64,000 nt of DNA, from positions 69,501-133,500 of the forward strand of contig NZ_JTGN01000001.1 of assembly GCF_000797495.1 (NCBI RefSeq), written 5' to 3'. Position 1 is the first letter of the stretch. Each line of letters opens with the position of its first letter. The DNA comes from Robinsoniella peoriensis (lineage in GTDB: Bacteria; Bacillota; Clostridia; Lachnospirales; Lachnospiraceae). Position numbers and translations under genes: made by a program. The notes beneath the pieces were generated by a model that was not told where the DNA came from, ran no database searches, and was given only the letters and a program-made list of their open reading frames with translations. Shown piece after piece: positions 8,689 to 17,978 of this stretch.

Positions 8689-9486
8689 TTATCTGTTTTT
8701 ATATTCCAATCTGATCTTATCTGCAATCAGGGCAATAAACTCTGAGTTCGTTGGTTTACCCTTTCCATTGCTTACCGTATAGCCAAAAAGTTCGTCGATT
8801 GTGTCCATCTTACCACGGCTCCAGGCTACTTCAATCGCATGGCGAATCGCTCTTTCTACACGGCTCGGTGTCGTCTGATGCTTTTTCGCGATTGTTGGAT
8901 ATAAAATTTTCGTAATTGAGTTCAGCATTTCCATATCATTTACCGACATGATGATGGAATCTCTTAAATACTGATATCCTTTAATGTGTGCCGGAACGCC
9001 AATCTCATGAATAATATTTGTTACATCCGTCTCCAGATTGCGTTCCATATATTCATTCTTGCTTTCATACGCATTTACTTTACGCACTTCGGCAAAGTTT
9101 CTTTCTCTATTTCTTCTTACGTGCTTAATTCTGTTGATTACCATATCGTTGTCGAATGGTTTTAAAATATAATAATCCGCCCCAAGATCAAATGCATCTT
9201 CTGTAATCTTTTCCTGTCCAATTGCTGTAATGACAATAAATGCCGGATGTTTCTTAACCGTCTTATCTTTATTGATCCGGTCCATGACGGTTAAACCGTC
9301 AACCTTCGGCATAATAATATCTAATAGTACTACATCCGGTTCTTTTTGTTTAATAATGTCTACAAGCTCTTCACCATTCGCCGCCTTCCCCACAACGTTA
9401 AGTTCGTCATCGCTGCCAACAATATTATCCAGTAACTGGACGACTCTTTCATTATCGTCAGCGATCGCTATATTTAATTTTTCCAC
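8689..9486 (-). CDS. spo0A: Sporulation master regulator Spo0A
   Basis: A 265-residue response regulator. The receiver domain has the acidic pair D10/D11, phosphoacceptor D56 (VVLLDIIMP) and the TAIGQ switch region; the C-terminal DNA-binding domain has the highly conserved [20 protein letters not shown]. Phosphorylated Spo0A binds 0A boxes and starts sporulation. The start is taken as GTG at 9486, with GGAGGAG upstream, giving the normal sequence (V/M)[13 protein letters not shown]; the longer TTG frame to 9501 would swallow the ribosome site. It lies just downstream of spoIVB as in most Clostridia, with its own promoter. Confidence 0.97.
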   Translation of the reverse strand: MEKLNIAIADDNERVVQLLDNIVGSDDELNVVGKAANGEELVDIIKQKEPDVVLLDIIMPKVDGLTVMDRINKDKTVKKHPAFIVITAIGQEKITEDAFDLGADYYILKPFDNDMVINRIKHVRRNRERNFAEVRKVNAYESKNEYMERNLETDVTNIIHEIGVPAHIKGYQYLRDSIIMSVNDMEMLNSITKILYPTIAKKHQTTPSRVERAIRHAIEVAWSRGKMDTIDELFGYTVSNGKGKPTNSEFIALIADKIRLEYKNR

Positions 9487-9577
9487 AAATCTCTCCTCCA
9501 ATTTTACTTTTTTGTCATTGTACGCTAAATTTAATGTTTGCCCATACCATAAATTGTCACGAACAAAAACTAATTGT

Positions 9578-9605
9578 ATTATATAACATTTGAACCTATT
9601 ATCAA
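9578..9605 (-). promoter_or_regulatory. Likely spo0A promoter
   Basis: Minus strand TTGATA (9605-9600), 16-base spacer, TATAAT (9583-9578), about 90 bases before the GTG start. Confidence 0.55.
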
Positions 9606-9618
9606 GAAAAACTTGTCA

Positions 9619-10872
9619 TCAAGAATCGACAAAAATCATGTTTTCCGCAAATATACCGAATCCGCTTGTCGAATCCTGGATGAAAACATGGGTTACTGCG
9701 CCGATTAATTTTCCGTTCTGAATGATGGGACTTCCGCTCATTCCCTGGACAATTCCGCCTGTTTTCTGCAGTAATTCCTCATCTGTCACTTTAATCACCA
9801 TGCTTTTATTTACATCGCTGCTATTTAATAAAACTTTTTCGATTTCTATGTCGTATTCTTTTACAGTACCATCTACGGTACAGCGTATCGTTGCAGGGCC
9901 TGTTTCGATCTCCTGTTTAAGGCCAACCTCTATTGGTGTCCCTTTCAGCTGGGATTTAAAAGATTCTGTCACTTTACCAAATATGCCTGCCTCAGTATTT
10001 GCCGTAATACTGCCCATGACTTCGTTTTCGTCATAGCGGATTACTCCTGCCAGTTCACCCGGTGTGCCTTTTTCACCCTTTACTACAGAAATAATGTCTG
10101 AAGGATATAATTTTCCTTCCTGAAGTGATAACAGCGTACTGGTATCCACATCACTGATTCCATGTCCCAGAGCTCCATAATTTCCATTTTCATCCACATA
10201 CGTAAGGGTTCCGATACCCTGAGTGTCATCACGTACCCAGATGCCGGTCTTGTATTCAGACGTTCCGGTCATAACCGGTTTTACCTTTAAATCCGTGATT
10301 TCCCCTTTTCTCTGAACTTCCAGCGTTATATCCGATCCGCCTGATTCATTTATACGGGAAATTAATTCTTTTTTATCGGATATTGGATTTCCATTTACCC
10401 CCAATATATAATCTCCGGACTGAACAACGGAAGCCGCAGGTTCATAATCTACCCCATCCATTCCATTTACTGCTCCTGTTCCTACCACCAGAATTCCTCT
10501 TGTTTTCATATAGATTCCCACCGGGCTGCCGCAAGGGATTACCTTACTTCGTTCCACCACATCTACCTGGATGTTCTTTACCGGAATAACTCCAAACAAT
10601 TTACATTCAATAGTATACGGTTCCTGAGAACTCATCTTCAGGTTATCCTGCGGAATGTTAGAACCGTTCTGACTGGCGGCCTGTGCTACGTTTTCCTCAA
10701 TAAACGTATCAAATGGATATCTTAAAATCTGAGTTTTCCTGTCGCCCGATACCACCTGTAAGCGATCCGGTATGCTGCGGTCTATTAAAAATGCCCCCGT
10801 TGCGCTGACAAAAAGAACAATTGTTAAAACCGAAATAATGATCTTCCTGCAACGCTTTCTATTCTTTGCCAC
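9619..10872 (-). CDS. spoIVB: SpoIVB peptidase
   Basis: A 417-residue serine peptidase made in the forespore that triggers pro-sigma-K processing. An N-terminal membrane anchor is followed by a PDZ domain (around residues 110-200) and the S55 peptidase domain. Catalytic His237 is in GALGHGISD, Ser379 in VQGMSGSPI and the acidic member is probably Asp364, close to the numbering of Bacillus subtilis (H236, S378, D363). The start is GTG at 10872 with AAAGGA nine bases upstream; ATGs at 10896-10890 lack spacing. It sits between recN and spo0A, as in other Clostridia. Confidence 0.95.
   Translation of the reverse strand: MAKNRKRCRKIIISVLTIVLFVSATGAFLIDRSIPDRLQVVSGDRKTQILRYPFDTFIEENVAQAASQNGSNIPQDNLKMSSQEPYTIECKLFGVIPVKNIQVDVVERSKVIPCGSPVGIYMKTRGILVVGTGAVNGMDGVDYEPAASVVQSGDYILGVNGNPISDKKELISRINESGGSDITLEVQRKGEITDLKVKPVMTGTSEYKTGIWVRDDTQGIGTLTYVDENGNYGALGHGISDVDTSTLLSLQEGKLYPSDIISVVKGEKGTPGELAGVIRYDENEVMGSITANTEAGIFGKVTESFKSQLKGTPIEVGLKQEIETGPATIRCTVDGTVKEYDIEIEKVLLNSSDVNKSMVIKVTDEELLQKTGGIVQGMSGSPIIQNGKLIGAVTHVFIQDSTSGFGIFAENMIFVDS
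9623..9632 (-). promoter_or_regulatory. Possible 0A box at the end of spoIVB
   Basis: TTGTCGATTC on the minus strand contains TGTCGAT, one base from the 0A-box core TGTCGAA. It overlaps the last codons of spoIVB, about 20 bases upstream of the predicted spo0A -35. It could mediate autoregulation, but a near match in coding sequence may be chance. Confidence 0.3.
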
Positions 10873-11009
10873 ATGCTCACATCCTTTCATCATCATTCAA
10901 TTATTTCGCATTCTCATGCCTGACCCCGGAATTAACACAAGCTCTCTTGTACTATTCCCAAATCAGTAGTGTATTATCTTTTACACTTTCTAATCAAAAG
11001 ATTGCAAAA

Positions 11010-11045
11010 ATAAAAAGAATATACACTTGGTATATCCTTTTTTAG
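11010..11045 (-). terminator. Terminator after recN
   Basis: Minus-strand stem GGATATAC/GTATATTC with a 5-base loop, followed by TTTTTATTTTT. It separates the recN transcript from spoIVB. Confidence 0.7.
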
Positions 11046-11071
11046 TATGTGAGTATCGCAGCAGATTCACT

Positions 11072-12754
11072 CTAGTATTTTTTTGTACATAATGCCAATT
11101 CTTTCATTTCCTTTGCACTTTCCATAACCGTTTCCGTGATTTTTGCACCGCCCAGAATCCGGGCAATCTCATGAATACTCTCATCCTCAGACAGTTCACG
11201 GATGGATGTAATCGTATTGTTTTTAACAATTTTTTTCTCGATGACATAATGGCTGTCTGACATGGATGCAATCTGAGCCAGGTGGGTAATACAGATAACC
11301 TGATGGTTCCTGGCAATAACTGCCAGCTTTTCCGATACTTTCTGGGCAGTCCTGCCGCTGATTCCCACATCAATTTCATCAAAAATAAGGGTTTCCGTAG
11401 CATCCTTATCCGCCAGAACAGTTTTAATCGCAAGCATAATCCTGGAGAGTTCCCCTCCGGATGCCACGCTGCCAAGCGGTTTTACACTTTCCCCGGGGTT
11501 TGTGGAGATCATAAAACAAACCTCGTCATATCCATTTGCATCTGCCTGTCCGGTCTGGTCTACGGCTATTTCAAACTGCACTTCAAGGAAGTTCAGGTCC
11601 ACCAAAGCCTCACGGATAGTCTTTGCAAGCTTTTTACCATAGGATTTACGGATCGCAGACATCTTAGCGGCATTCTTATCCAGTTCTGCTTTACAAGCCT
11701 CAAATTCCCCGTTTAAACGTTCCATATAGGCATCGTAATCCCGAAGTTCTGACAGCCTCTTTTCTTTTTCATCCTTATATGCCAATATCGCTTTGATACT
11801 GTTGCCGCACTTTGATTTTAAATGATTAATAAAATCAAGGCGGTCTTCTATCTTGGCAAAATCCTCTCCGTCAAATGAGATGCTTCCCATATAGGCACTG
11901 AGTTCCCGGTTAAAATCCGACAGAAGGCTTTCCACATCGGCAAGCTGGTTATACAGTCCTTCCAGTTCCTTATCATATTCCGTAACCAGGGAGAGATTCC
12001 TTAAGGATCTGCCCAGATTTTCGGCGGCTCCTGACATACTGTCGTTTCCACACAGATCATGAATCTCAGTAATATATTCAATAATCTTCTTACCATTAGA
12101 AAGTTTTCGAAACTGAGCCTCCAGTTCCTCATCCTCCCCGATTTTTAACCCGGCCTCTTCTATTTCATCTACTTCAAACTGCAGAAAATCCATTTCTTTT
12201 GCCTTTTGTGCCTCGTCCATTCTGGTGTCTGACAGCTGATGTTTAATTTTTGTATAATTTCTATACAGAGCAGCACCTTTATCTTTATATTTTGCCAGCT
12301 CTTCTTTCGCAAATTCATCCAATATCTGTAAATGATTTTTTTTATTCAGCAGTGACTGATGCTCATGCTGTCCATGAATATCAATCAAAATCTCCGCCAG
12401 TTCCTTAACAACGGAAACCGGAACCGTTTCCCCATTTACTTTTGTGATGCTTCTTCCATTCATCAGCTTCCTGGAGATGATCACCTGATCGTCTTCAATC
12501 GGTATATCCATATCCAGAATCTGCTTTTTCTGATTTTCCTGTTCAACAGAAAACACCAGTTCGGCTAATGCGTAATCTGCATCCTCTCTTGCGAATTCTT
12601 TAAAACTTTTAAGTCCAAGTGCAACGTTAACAGAGCCGATAATAATAGATTTACCAGCTCCTGTCTCACCTGTCAGTATATTCAGACCTTTCCTGAAGTC
12701 CACTTCCAGTTCCTGTATTAACGCCATATTTTTTACATGTAGATTTAGTAACAT
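11072..12754 (-). CDS. recN: DNA repair protein RecN
   Basis: A 560-residue SMC-like ATPase acting in double-strand break repair. Walker A GETGAGKS is at residues 29-36, a long coiled-coil middle spans roughly 160-370 and the C-terminal half has the signature SGGELSRIMLA and Walker B LIFDEIDVGISG. Length and N-terminus match the family. It is the last gene of the nadK-argR-recN run, 32 bases behind argR, and followed by a terminator. Confidence 0.96.
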   Translation of the reverse strand: MLLNLHVKNMALIQELEVDFRKGLNILTGETGAGKSIIIGSVNVALGLKSFKEFAREDADYALAELVFSVEQENQKKQILDMDIPIEDDQVIISRKLMNGRSITKVNGETVPVSVVKELAEILIDIHGQHEHQSLLNKKNHLQILDEFAKEELAKYKDKGAALYRNYTKIKHQLSDTRMDEAQKAKEMDFLQFEVDEIEEAGLKIGEDEELEAQFRKLSNGKKIIEYITEIHDLCGNDSMSGAAENLGRSLRNLSLVTEYDKELEGLYNQLADVESLLSDFNRELSAYMGSISFDGEDFAKIEDRLDFINHLKSKCGNSIKAILAYKDEKEKRLSELRDYDAYMERLNGEFEACKAELDKNAAKMSAIRKSYGKKLAKTIREALVDLNFLEVQFEIAVDQTGQADANGYDEVCFMISTNPGESVKPLGSVASGGELSRIMLAIKTVLADKDATETLIFDEIDVGISGRTAQKVSEKLAVIARNHQVICITHLAQIASMSDSHYVIEKKIVKNNTITSIRELSEDESIHEIARILGGAKITETVMESAKEMKELALCTKKY

Positions 12755-12786
12755 AAGCTTATCCTTCTACCTCTCCCGACAAAAGA

Positions 12787-13248
12787 TTATTTGTGCTCTG
12801 TTCCTACAATTTTACGGATTTTATCCATAACAAGCAGTGTATCATCCACGCTTCGGATGGCACACATAATGGTATCATCTCCTGCAATACATCCCGCTAT
12901 CTCAGGCCAATGCATGGCATCCAGGGCTGCTGCTACCGCCATAGCCATCCCGGATACCGTTTTCACAACCAGGATGTTCTGCGCCATGTCCATAGATGCA
13001 AAACCGTCTTTTAATACCCGCAGGTATTTTTCGTTCATTCCATTTCCGTTTGCCTGCATCACCGCATATTTCTGCCGTCCGCCGTTAATGGCAATTTTAG
13101 TAAGTTTTAATTCACGGATATCTCTGGACACAGTAGCCTGGGTCACACGGAAACCTTCCTGGTTTAACCGCTCTGCCAGTTCTTCCTGTGTCTCTATCTC
13201 ATAGCGGTTGATGATATCTACTATTTTAGCATGTCTTGCTATTTTCAT
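12787..13248 (-). CDS. argR: Arginine repressor ArgR
   Basis: A 153-residue protein with an N-terminal winged helix (QEELAERLNQEGFRVTQATV then SRDIREL) and a C-terminal oligomerisation and arginine-binding domain containing AGCIAGDDTIMCAI, where the two aspartates contact arginine. Hexameric ArgR with arginine represses biosynthesis and regulates catabolism. It lies 10 bases downstream of nadK. The clustering with recN and nadK is standard in Firmicutes and does not imply local regulation. Confidence 0.96.
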   Translation of the reverse strand: MKIARHAKIVDIINRYEIETQEELAERLNQEGFRVTQATVSRDIRELKLTKIAINGGRQKYAVMQANGNGMNEKYLRVLKDGFASMDMAQNILVVKTVSGMAMAVAAALDAMHWPEIAGCIAGDDTIMCAIRSVDDTLLVMDKIRKIVGTEHK

Positions 13249-13258
13249 GCCACACCTC

Positions 13259-14119
13259 CTATGTCTGGTACATTTTCTTTCGTAATATTTCCAAAAAACT
13301 GATATTATTTATTTTGACCAGTCTTGCACAGCGGTCTGCCTTTGTAATGACAATTTGATCATTACAGTTTAAATTTACAGAAGTGTCTCCGTCAAAGGTG
13401 GCTTCCGCACCCTCTCTGGTACTGTGTCCTTCTCCGATTTCCACTGTTATCTTCGCATTATGTGGCAGTACAATGCTTCTGGTATTTAATGTATGGGGCG
13501 CAATCGGCGTTATCATTATGATCTCTGCCTCAGGAGATACGATCGGACCGCCTGCGGACAGGCTGTACCCGGTAGATCCGGTAGGCGTAGAGATGATAAT
13601 GCCGTCTGCGCTGTAAGAATTTAAAAACTCATCATCTACATAAATATTTAAATCTATAATGCGAAGCCTTCCATTACGTCCGATTACAATATCATTTAAC
13701 GCAATGTCACTCATCAGTTTTTTATTCTGATGATATGCCGTTCCGCTTAACATCATCCGCTCATGAATCTCATACTCATCCAGAAGCAGCTTATCCAGCG
13801 CCGGCTTAATATTAGAACGGTCAATCTCAGCCAGATATCCCAGTGTTCCCAGGTTAATTCCAAGAAGAGGTATATTCCGCTCGACAAGATCACGTGATGC
13901 CTGCAAAAGCGTTCCATCACCGCCCAGCACCAATACACAGTCCACATCCGGAGGGATAAGCGCTGCATTGGTATACTTATAATTATGTAATTTATTTTTG
14001 CCCGGACGCTGCTGTATCATGCAGACTTTTCCCTGACTTTCCAGATAATCCCGGATAGATTTTGTAGTCTCCATATCCGGATCTTTTAAGCAATTCGTTA
14101 TCACATAAAATTTATCCAT
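13259..14119 (-). CDS. nadK: NAD kinase
   Basis: A 286-residue ATP/polyphosphate-NAD kinase producing NADP. The GGDGT motif (LGGDGTLLQAS), NLGTLGYLAEI and TPTGSTGYSLSAGGP are all present. Cytoplasmic and normally essential. It lies 28 bases downstream of tlyA with an AGAGGT ribosome site. Normal length; nothing odd. Confidence 0.96.
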   Translation of the reverse strand: MDKFYVITNCLKDPDMETTKSIRDYLESQGKVCMIQQRPGKNKLHNYKYTNAALIPPDVDCVLVLGGDGTLLQASRDLVERNIPLLGINLGTLGYLAEIDRSNIKPALDKLLLDEYEIHERMMLSGTAYHQNKKLMSDIALNDIVIGRNGRLRIIDLNIYVDDEFLNSYSADGIIISTPTGSTGYSLSAGGPIVSPEAEIIMITPIAPHTLNTRSIVLPHNAKITVEIGEGHSTREGAEATFDGDTSVNLNCNDQIVITKADRCARLVKINNISFLEILRKKMYQT

Positions 14120-14146
14120 ACTGATATACCTCTAATTCTGAGTGTG

Positions 14147-14162
14147 CCTAAACACGCTCTAA
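14147..14162. repeat. TAGAGCGTGTTT-type repeat terminus within the tlyA 3' end
   Basis: The minus strand reads TTAGAGCGTGTTTAGG and includes the last codons and stop of tlyA (Leu-Glu-Arg-Val-stop). It matches the ends of the 164-bp palindrome at 20988-21151. Confidence 0.5.
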
Positions 14163-14960
14163 CGTTTTATGTGCTTCCTTTACAATATCTTCCACAGAAA
14201 ATGGAATCTCTTCATTCTGTGTGCCTTCCGGCAGTTTCTGCAGATAGAGCAGATATTCTATATTGCCTTCCGGACCTTTAATGGGGGAGAACTCCAGTCC
14301 CAGTACTTCAAAGGAAATACTGACCGCATAGGCAATGACTTTTCTAATTACTTCTTCATGGACCGCACTGTCACGGACCACTCCCTTTTTTCCGACCTTT
14401 TCCCGTCCGGCTTCAAACTGCGGCTTTATCAGGCAGGCAATCTGCCCCTGATCCGTCAGTAAATTCCGCACCGGCAGCAGGACTTTTGTCAGAGAAATAA
14501 AAGAAACATCAATGGAGGAAAACTCCACTAATTCTTCTATGTTTTCCGGCTCCACATAGCGGATATTCGTCTTTTCCATGCAGACTACCCGTTCATCCTG
14601 TCGAAGCTTCCAGTCCAGCTGACCATGGCCTACGTCCACCGCATATACTTTAACTGCTCCGTTTTGCAGCATACAGTCTGTAAAACCACCGGTGGAAGAG
14701 CCTACATCCATGCAGACTTTTCCTTCCAGGGTAATATCAAAATGGCTCATCGCTTTTTCCAGCTTCAGCCCTCCACGGCTGACATATTTCAGGGTATTTC
14801 CTTTTACTTCTATTTCTGACTTCTCATCAAAAGTGGAACCGGCTTTGTCCTCTTTCTGTCCGTTAACATAGACATTTCCGGACATAATAATCGCCTTGGC
14901 CTTCTCACGCGAAGGAGCCAGCTGCCGCTGCACTAATAATATATCTAAACGTTCTTTCAT
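14148..14960 (-). CDS. tlyA: TlyA-family rRNA methyltransferase (FtsJ/S4 type)
   Basis: A 270-residue protein with an N-terminal S4 RNA-binding domain (residues 1-60, ERLDILLVQRQLAPSREKAK) and a Rossmann methyltransferase domain (VCMDVGSSTGGFTDCML as SAM site). TlyA proteins 2'-O-methylate cytidines in 16S and/or 23S rRNA. It is co-transcribed between dxs and nadK, the normal clostridial order. The last four residues and the stop are encoded by a short repeat seen elsewhere in the window. Confidence 0.9.
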   Translation of the reverse strand: MKERLDILLVQRQLAPSREKAKAIIMSGNVYVNGQKEDKAGSTFDEKSEIEVKGNTLKYVSRGGLKLEKAMSHFDITLEGKVCMDVGSSTGGFTDCMLQNGAVKVYAVDVGHGQLDWKLRQDERVVCMEKTNIRYVEPENIEELVEFSSIDVSFISLTKVLLPVRNLLTDQGQIACLIKPQFEAGREKVGKKGVVRDSAVHEEVIRKVIAYAVSISFEVLGLEFSPIKGPEGNIEYLLYLQKLPEGTQNEEIPFSVEDIVKEAHKTLERV

Positions 14961-14984
14961 TGTATCTCCTTACTGGCAGCTTTA

Positions 14985-16850
14985 TTACAATCCAATATAA
15001 GCCGCCAGAATCTTTTTCTCCACAGAATCTGCGTCAATTCCCACTTCCTGCTTTAACATATCCACATTTCCATGCTCCACATAGTCATCAGGCAAGGTAA
15101 TATTCAGGACTTTCACCCGGCTTCCGATCTGGTTAAAATAATCCAGTACTGCTTCACCGAATCCACCGCTTTTTACATTTTCCTCAAGTGTTACCACCAG
15201 CCTGTGCTCCTTCTGCAGTTCCAATAAAAGTTCGCTGTCATAGGGTTTCACGAATCTGGCATTCACAAGAGAACAGCTGTAACCCGTGTCCCGCAGCCGT
15301 GACCGGACTTCTTTGGCTGTCTTGACCATACTCCCAACTGCCACAAGGGCGATTTCACTTTCATCATAGATTACTTCGCTTTTTCCATACTTCACAGGCT
15401 CCCTGAATTCCCTGAGTCCATCATAAGCTTCTCCTCTGGGATAACGCAGTGCAATAGGTCCGTGATAGGCCACCGCAAATTTCATCATATCAGAAAGCTC
15501 CCATTTATTCTTTGGTGCCATTATACACATATTGGGAATGCTGGATAAATAGGAAAGATCAAAAATTCCCTGATGGGTTTCTCCGTCACTTCCAACCAGC
15601 CCTGCTCTGTCAATCGCAAAAATCACATGAAGATTCTGTATGCAGACATCGTGAAGCACCTGATCATAGGCTCTTTGCAAAAATGAGGAATACACAGCGA
15701 CTACAGGCTTAAGTCCTGCTGCCGCCAGACCTGCCGCAAAGGTGACCGCATGCTCTTCCGCAATTCCCACATCGAAGAACCGGTCCGGAAACATATTGCG
15801 GAACCTCTTTAATCCTGTGCCGTCGGGCATCGCAGCTGTCACTGCGACTATCTCGGGCTCCCGGTCTCCCAGCTTTCGCATAACTGTAGAAAATATATCG
15901 GTATAATTAGATTTTACTCTTTTTGATTTTGGAATTCCTGTCTCAATTTCAAAGGGCTCTGCCCCGTGGAATCTGGCGGGATGACGCTCCGCAGGTTCAT
16001 AGCCTTTTCCCTTTTTCGTACACACATGCACCAAGACAGCTCCGTTTACTTTCTTTGCCTCTCGAAAGGTCTTACATACCTGTTCCATATTGTGCCCGTC
16101 GATAGGACCCAGATAGGTAATCCCCATCTCTTCAAACAGCATTCCCGGAATGAAAAGCTGTTTGATCCCGCTTTTGGTTTTACGGATCCGTTTTACAATG
16201 CGGTCACCATATACCGGAATTTTAGAAAGGGTATTTGTCACTCCGGATTTCAGTTCGGTATAAGCATCTGCCGTCCTAAGATTTCCAAGATAAGAGGACA
16301 TTCCGCCTACATTTTCCGAAATGGACATGTTATTGTCATTGAGTACTATAATATAATTGGTTTTGATCTGGGAAGCATTATTCAGGGCTTCATAAGCCAT
16401 TCCTCCGGTCAGGGCACCATCTCCGATAACAGAGATTACATAGTGCTTCTCTCCTTTGATATCCCTCGCCTGGGCATATCCAAGCCCCGCTGATATGGAA
16501 GTAGAACTATGACCGGTGTCAAATGCATCGCAAAGACTTTCTTTACGCTTGGGAAAACCGCTCATGCCTCCATATTTACGCAGATGGTCAAATCCATTCT
16601 TTCTGCCTGTCAGGAGTTTATGAGTGTAGGACTGATGGCCTACATCCCAGATCATTTTATCTTCCGGCAGGTTAAATGTCAGATGCATTGCCATGGTCAG
16701 TTCAACTACGCCAAGATTTGAGGCAAGGTGTCCCCCTGAGATGCTGATTTTATGAATCAGAAACTCCCGAATCTCATCTGCCAGCAGAGTAAGCTCTTCT
16801 GCATTCAGTTCTTTAATATCATTTTCTTTTTGAATCTTATCTAAAACCAT
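14985..16850 (-). CDS. dxs: 1-deoxy-D-xylulose-5-phosphate synthase
   Basis: A 621-residue thiamine-diphosphate enzyme, first step of the MEP isoprenoid pathway (pyruvate plus glyceraldehyde 3-phosphate). The N-terminus has GHQSYTHKLLTGR and the ThDP motif GDGALTGGMAYEALNNA; the second half has the transketolase stretch with IAEEHAVTFAAGLA and DRAGLVGSDGETHQG. Length is standard. It lies 11 bases downstream of ispA, which uses isoprenoid units. Confidence 0.97.
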   Translation of the reverse strand: MVLDKIQKENDIKELNAEELTLLADEIREFLIHKISISGGHLASNLGVVELTMAMHLTFNLPEDKMIWDVGHQSYTHKLLTGRKNGFDHLRKYGGMSGFPKRKESLCDAFDTGHSSTSISAGLGYAQARDIKGEKHYVISVIGDGALTGGMAYEALNNASQIKTNYIIVLNDNNMSISENVGGMSSYLGNLRTADAYTELKSGVTNTLSKIPVYGDRIVKRIRKTKSGIKQLFIPGMLFEEMGITYLGPIDGHNMEQVCKTFREAKKVNGAVLVHVCTKKGKGYEPAERHPARFHGAEPFEIETGIPKSKRVKSNYTDIFSTVMRKLGDREPEIVAVTAAMPDGTGLKRFRNMFPDRFFDVGIAEEHAVTFAAGLAAAGLKPVVAVYSSFLQRAYDQVLHDVCIQNLHVIFAIDRAGLVGSDGETHQGIFDLSYLSSIPNMCIMAPKNKWELSDMMKFAVAYHGPIALRYPRGEAYDGLREFREPVKYGKSEVIYDESEIALVAVGSMVKTAKEVRSRLRDTGYSCSLVNARFVKPYDSELLLELQKEHRLVVTLEENVKSGGFGEAVLDYFNQIGSRVKVLNITLPDDYVEHGNVDMLKQEVGIDADSVEKKILAAYIGL

Positions 16851-16861
16851 TGGTTCACCTT

Positions 16862-17749
16862 CTAATTCTCTCTATTCACCAGCTGCAGAATCAGACTGCG
16901 CAGAAATTCATTTTTCTGGGGAAGAGAATCCAGGATACGTATTGCACGGTTTGAAATCTGTGCCACGTCCTGTTTCGCTTCTTTCAGTCCCCGCAGGGTT
17001 ACATATGTGGTCTTATGATTCTTTTCATCACTCTTTACCGGTTTTCCAAGCGCTTTCGTGGTGCTGGTAACGTCCAGGATATCATCCTGGATCTGGAATG
17101 CCAGTCCGATATCCGCAGCAATCGCTTCCATCAGATTAACTTCTTCCTTGTCTGCACCTGCCAAGACAGCTCCAACCATCATGGAACCTTCGATCAGGGC
17201 ACTGGTTTTTAATCTGTAAATAAAATCCAGCCGCTCCCGTTCCAGAGGTTTTCCGGATGCTTCCACATCCACTGACTGTCCGCCGATCATGCCGTTTATC
17301 CCTGTTTTTACCGTTAATACCCGAAAAGCCTGTCCAATGCGCGCATTTTCAGGTTCCATGTCAAATGCTTTAGAGGCTGTCTCATAAGCATAATTCAAAA
17401 GAGCATCACCAGCCAGGATTCCCATGGCTTCACCATAGACTACATGGGTGGTTTTTCTTCCTCTTCTGTATTCGTCATTATCCATTGCAGGAAGGTCATC
17501 ATGAATCAGGGAATGGGTATGAATCATCTCCATCGCCGCCATAAAAGGCTCCACTATTCTGCCTGTCCCGCCGAACAGGCGGTAAGACTCCATCATAAGC
17601 AGCGGCCGGAGTCTTTTTCCTCCTGCCAGCATGCTGTAATTCATGGCTTCCAGCAGTGTTTTCTGAAAACCTTCTTCCGGTGGAAGATACTGTCTGATTA
17701 CGTTCTTTACCTGAGCAATCTGCTCTTTCATCTCTTCATTAAAATTCAT
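16862..17749 (-). CDS. ispA: Polyprenyl synthetase (farnesyl diphosphate synthase type)
   Basis: A 295-residue trans-isoprenyl diphosphate synthase. The first aspartate-rich motif is HDDLPAMDND and the second is QIQDDILD; GGKRLRP is the isopentenyl diphosphate binding stretch. The inserted two residues in the first DDxxxxD motif are typical of bacterial FPP/GPP synthases. Product length cannot be fixed here. The start overlaps the end of xseB by 11 bases. Confidence 0.94.
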   Translation of the reverse strand: MNFNEEMKEQIAQVKNVIRQYLPPEEGFQKTLLEAMNYSMLAGGKRLRPLLMMESYRLFGGTGRIVEPFMAAMEMIHTHSLIHDDLPAMDNDEYRRGRKTTHVVYGEAMGILAGDALLNYAYETASKAFDMEPENARIGQAFRVLTVKTGINGMIGGQSVDVEASGKPLERERLDFIYRLKTSALIEGSMMVGAVLAGADKEEVNLMEAIAADIGLAFQIQDDILDVTSTTKALGKPVKSDEKNHKTTYVTLRGLKEAKQDVAQISNRAIRILDSLPQKNEFLRSLILQLVNREN

Positions 17750-17960
17750 TCAGCTCACCATTTTCATTAATCACTTGCATTTTCTTTTCCACTGTGTCAA
17801 TTTTTTCATTACAGCTCTTTAAAAGTTCCATTCCCGACTGATAAGTCTTAAAAGAATCTTCCAGTGAAATATCCCTGCTCTCCAGCGCCTCTATCATTTT
17901 ATCCAGCTGTGCAAAGGATTCTTCCAGAGTAAGGACTTTTGCTTCTTCTTTTTTCTCCAT
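17739..17960 (-). CDS. xseB: Exodeoxyribonuclease VII small subunit
   Basis: A 73-residue helical protein with LEESFAQLDKMIEALESRDI and a second helix SFKTYQSGMELLKSC, the XseB pattern. It binds XseA in the nuclease complex that degrades single-stranded DNA. It lies 18 bases downstream of xseA and overlaps ispA. Confidence 0.94.
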   Translation of the reverse strand: MEKKEEAKVLTLEESFAQLDKMIEALESRDISLEDSFKTYQSGMELLKSCNEKIDTVEKKMQVINENGELNEF

Positions 17961-17978
17961 TGGTCAAACTCCTGATTG

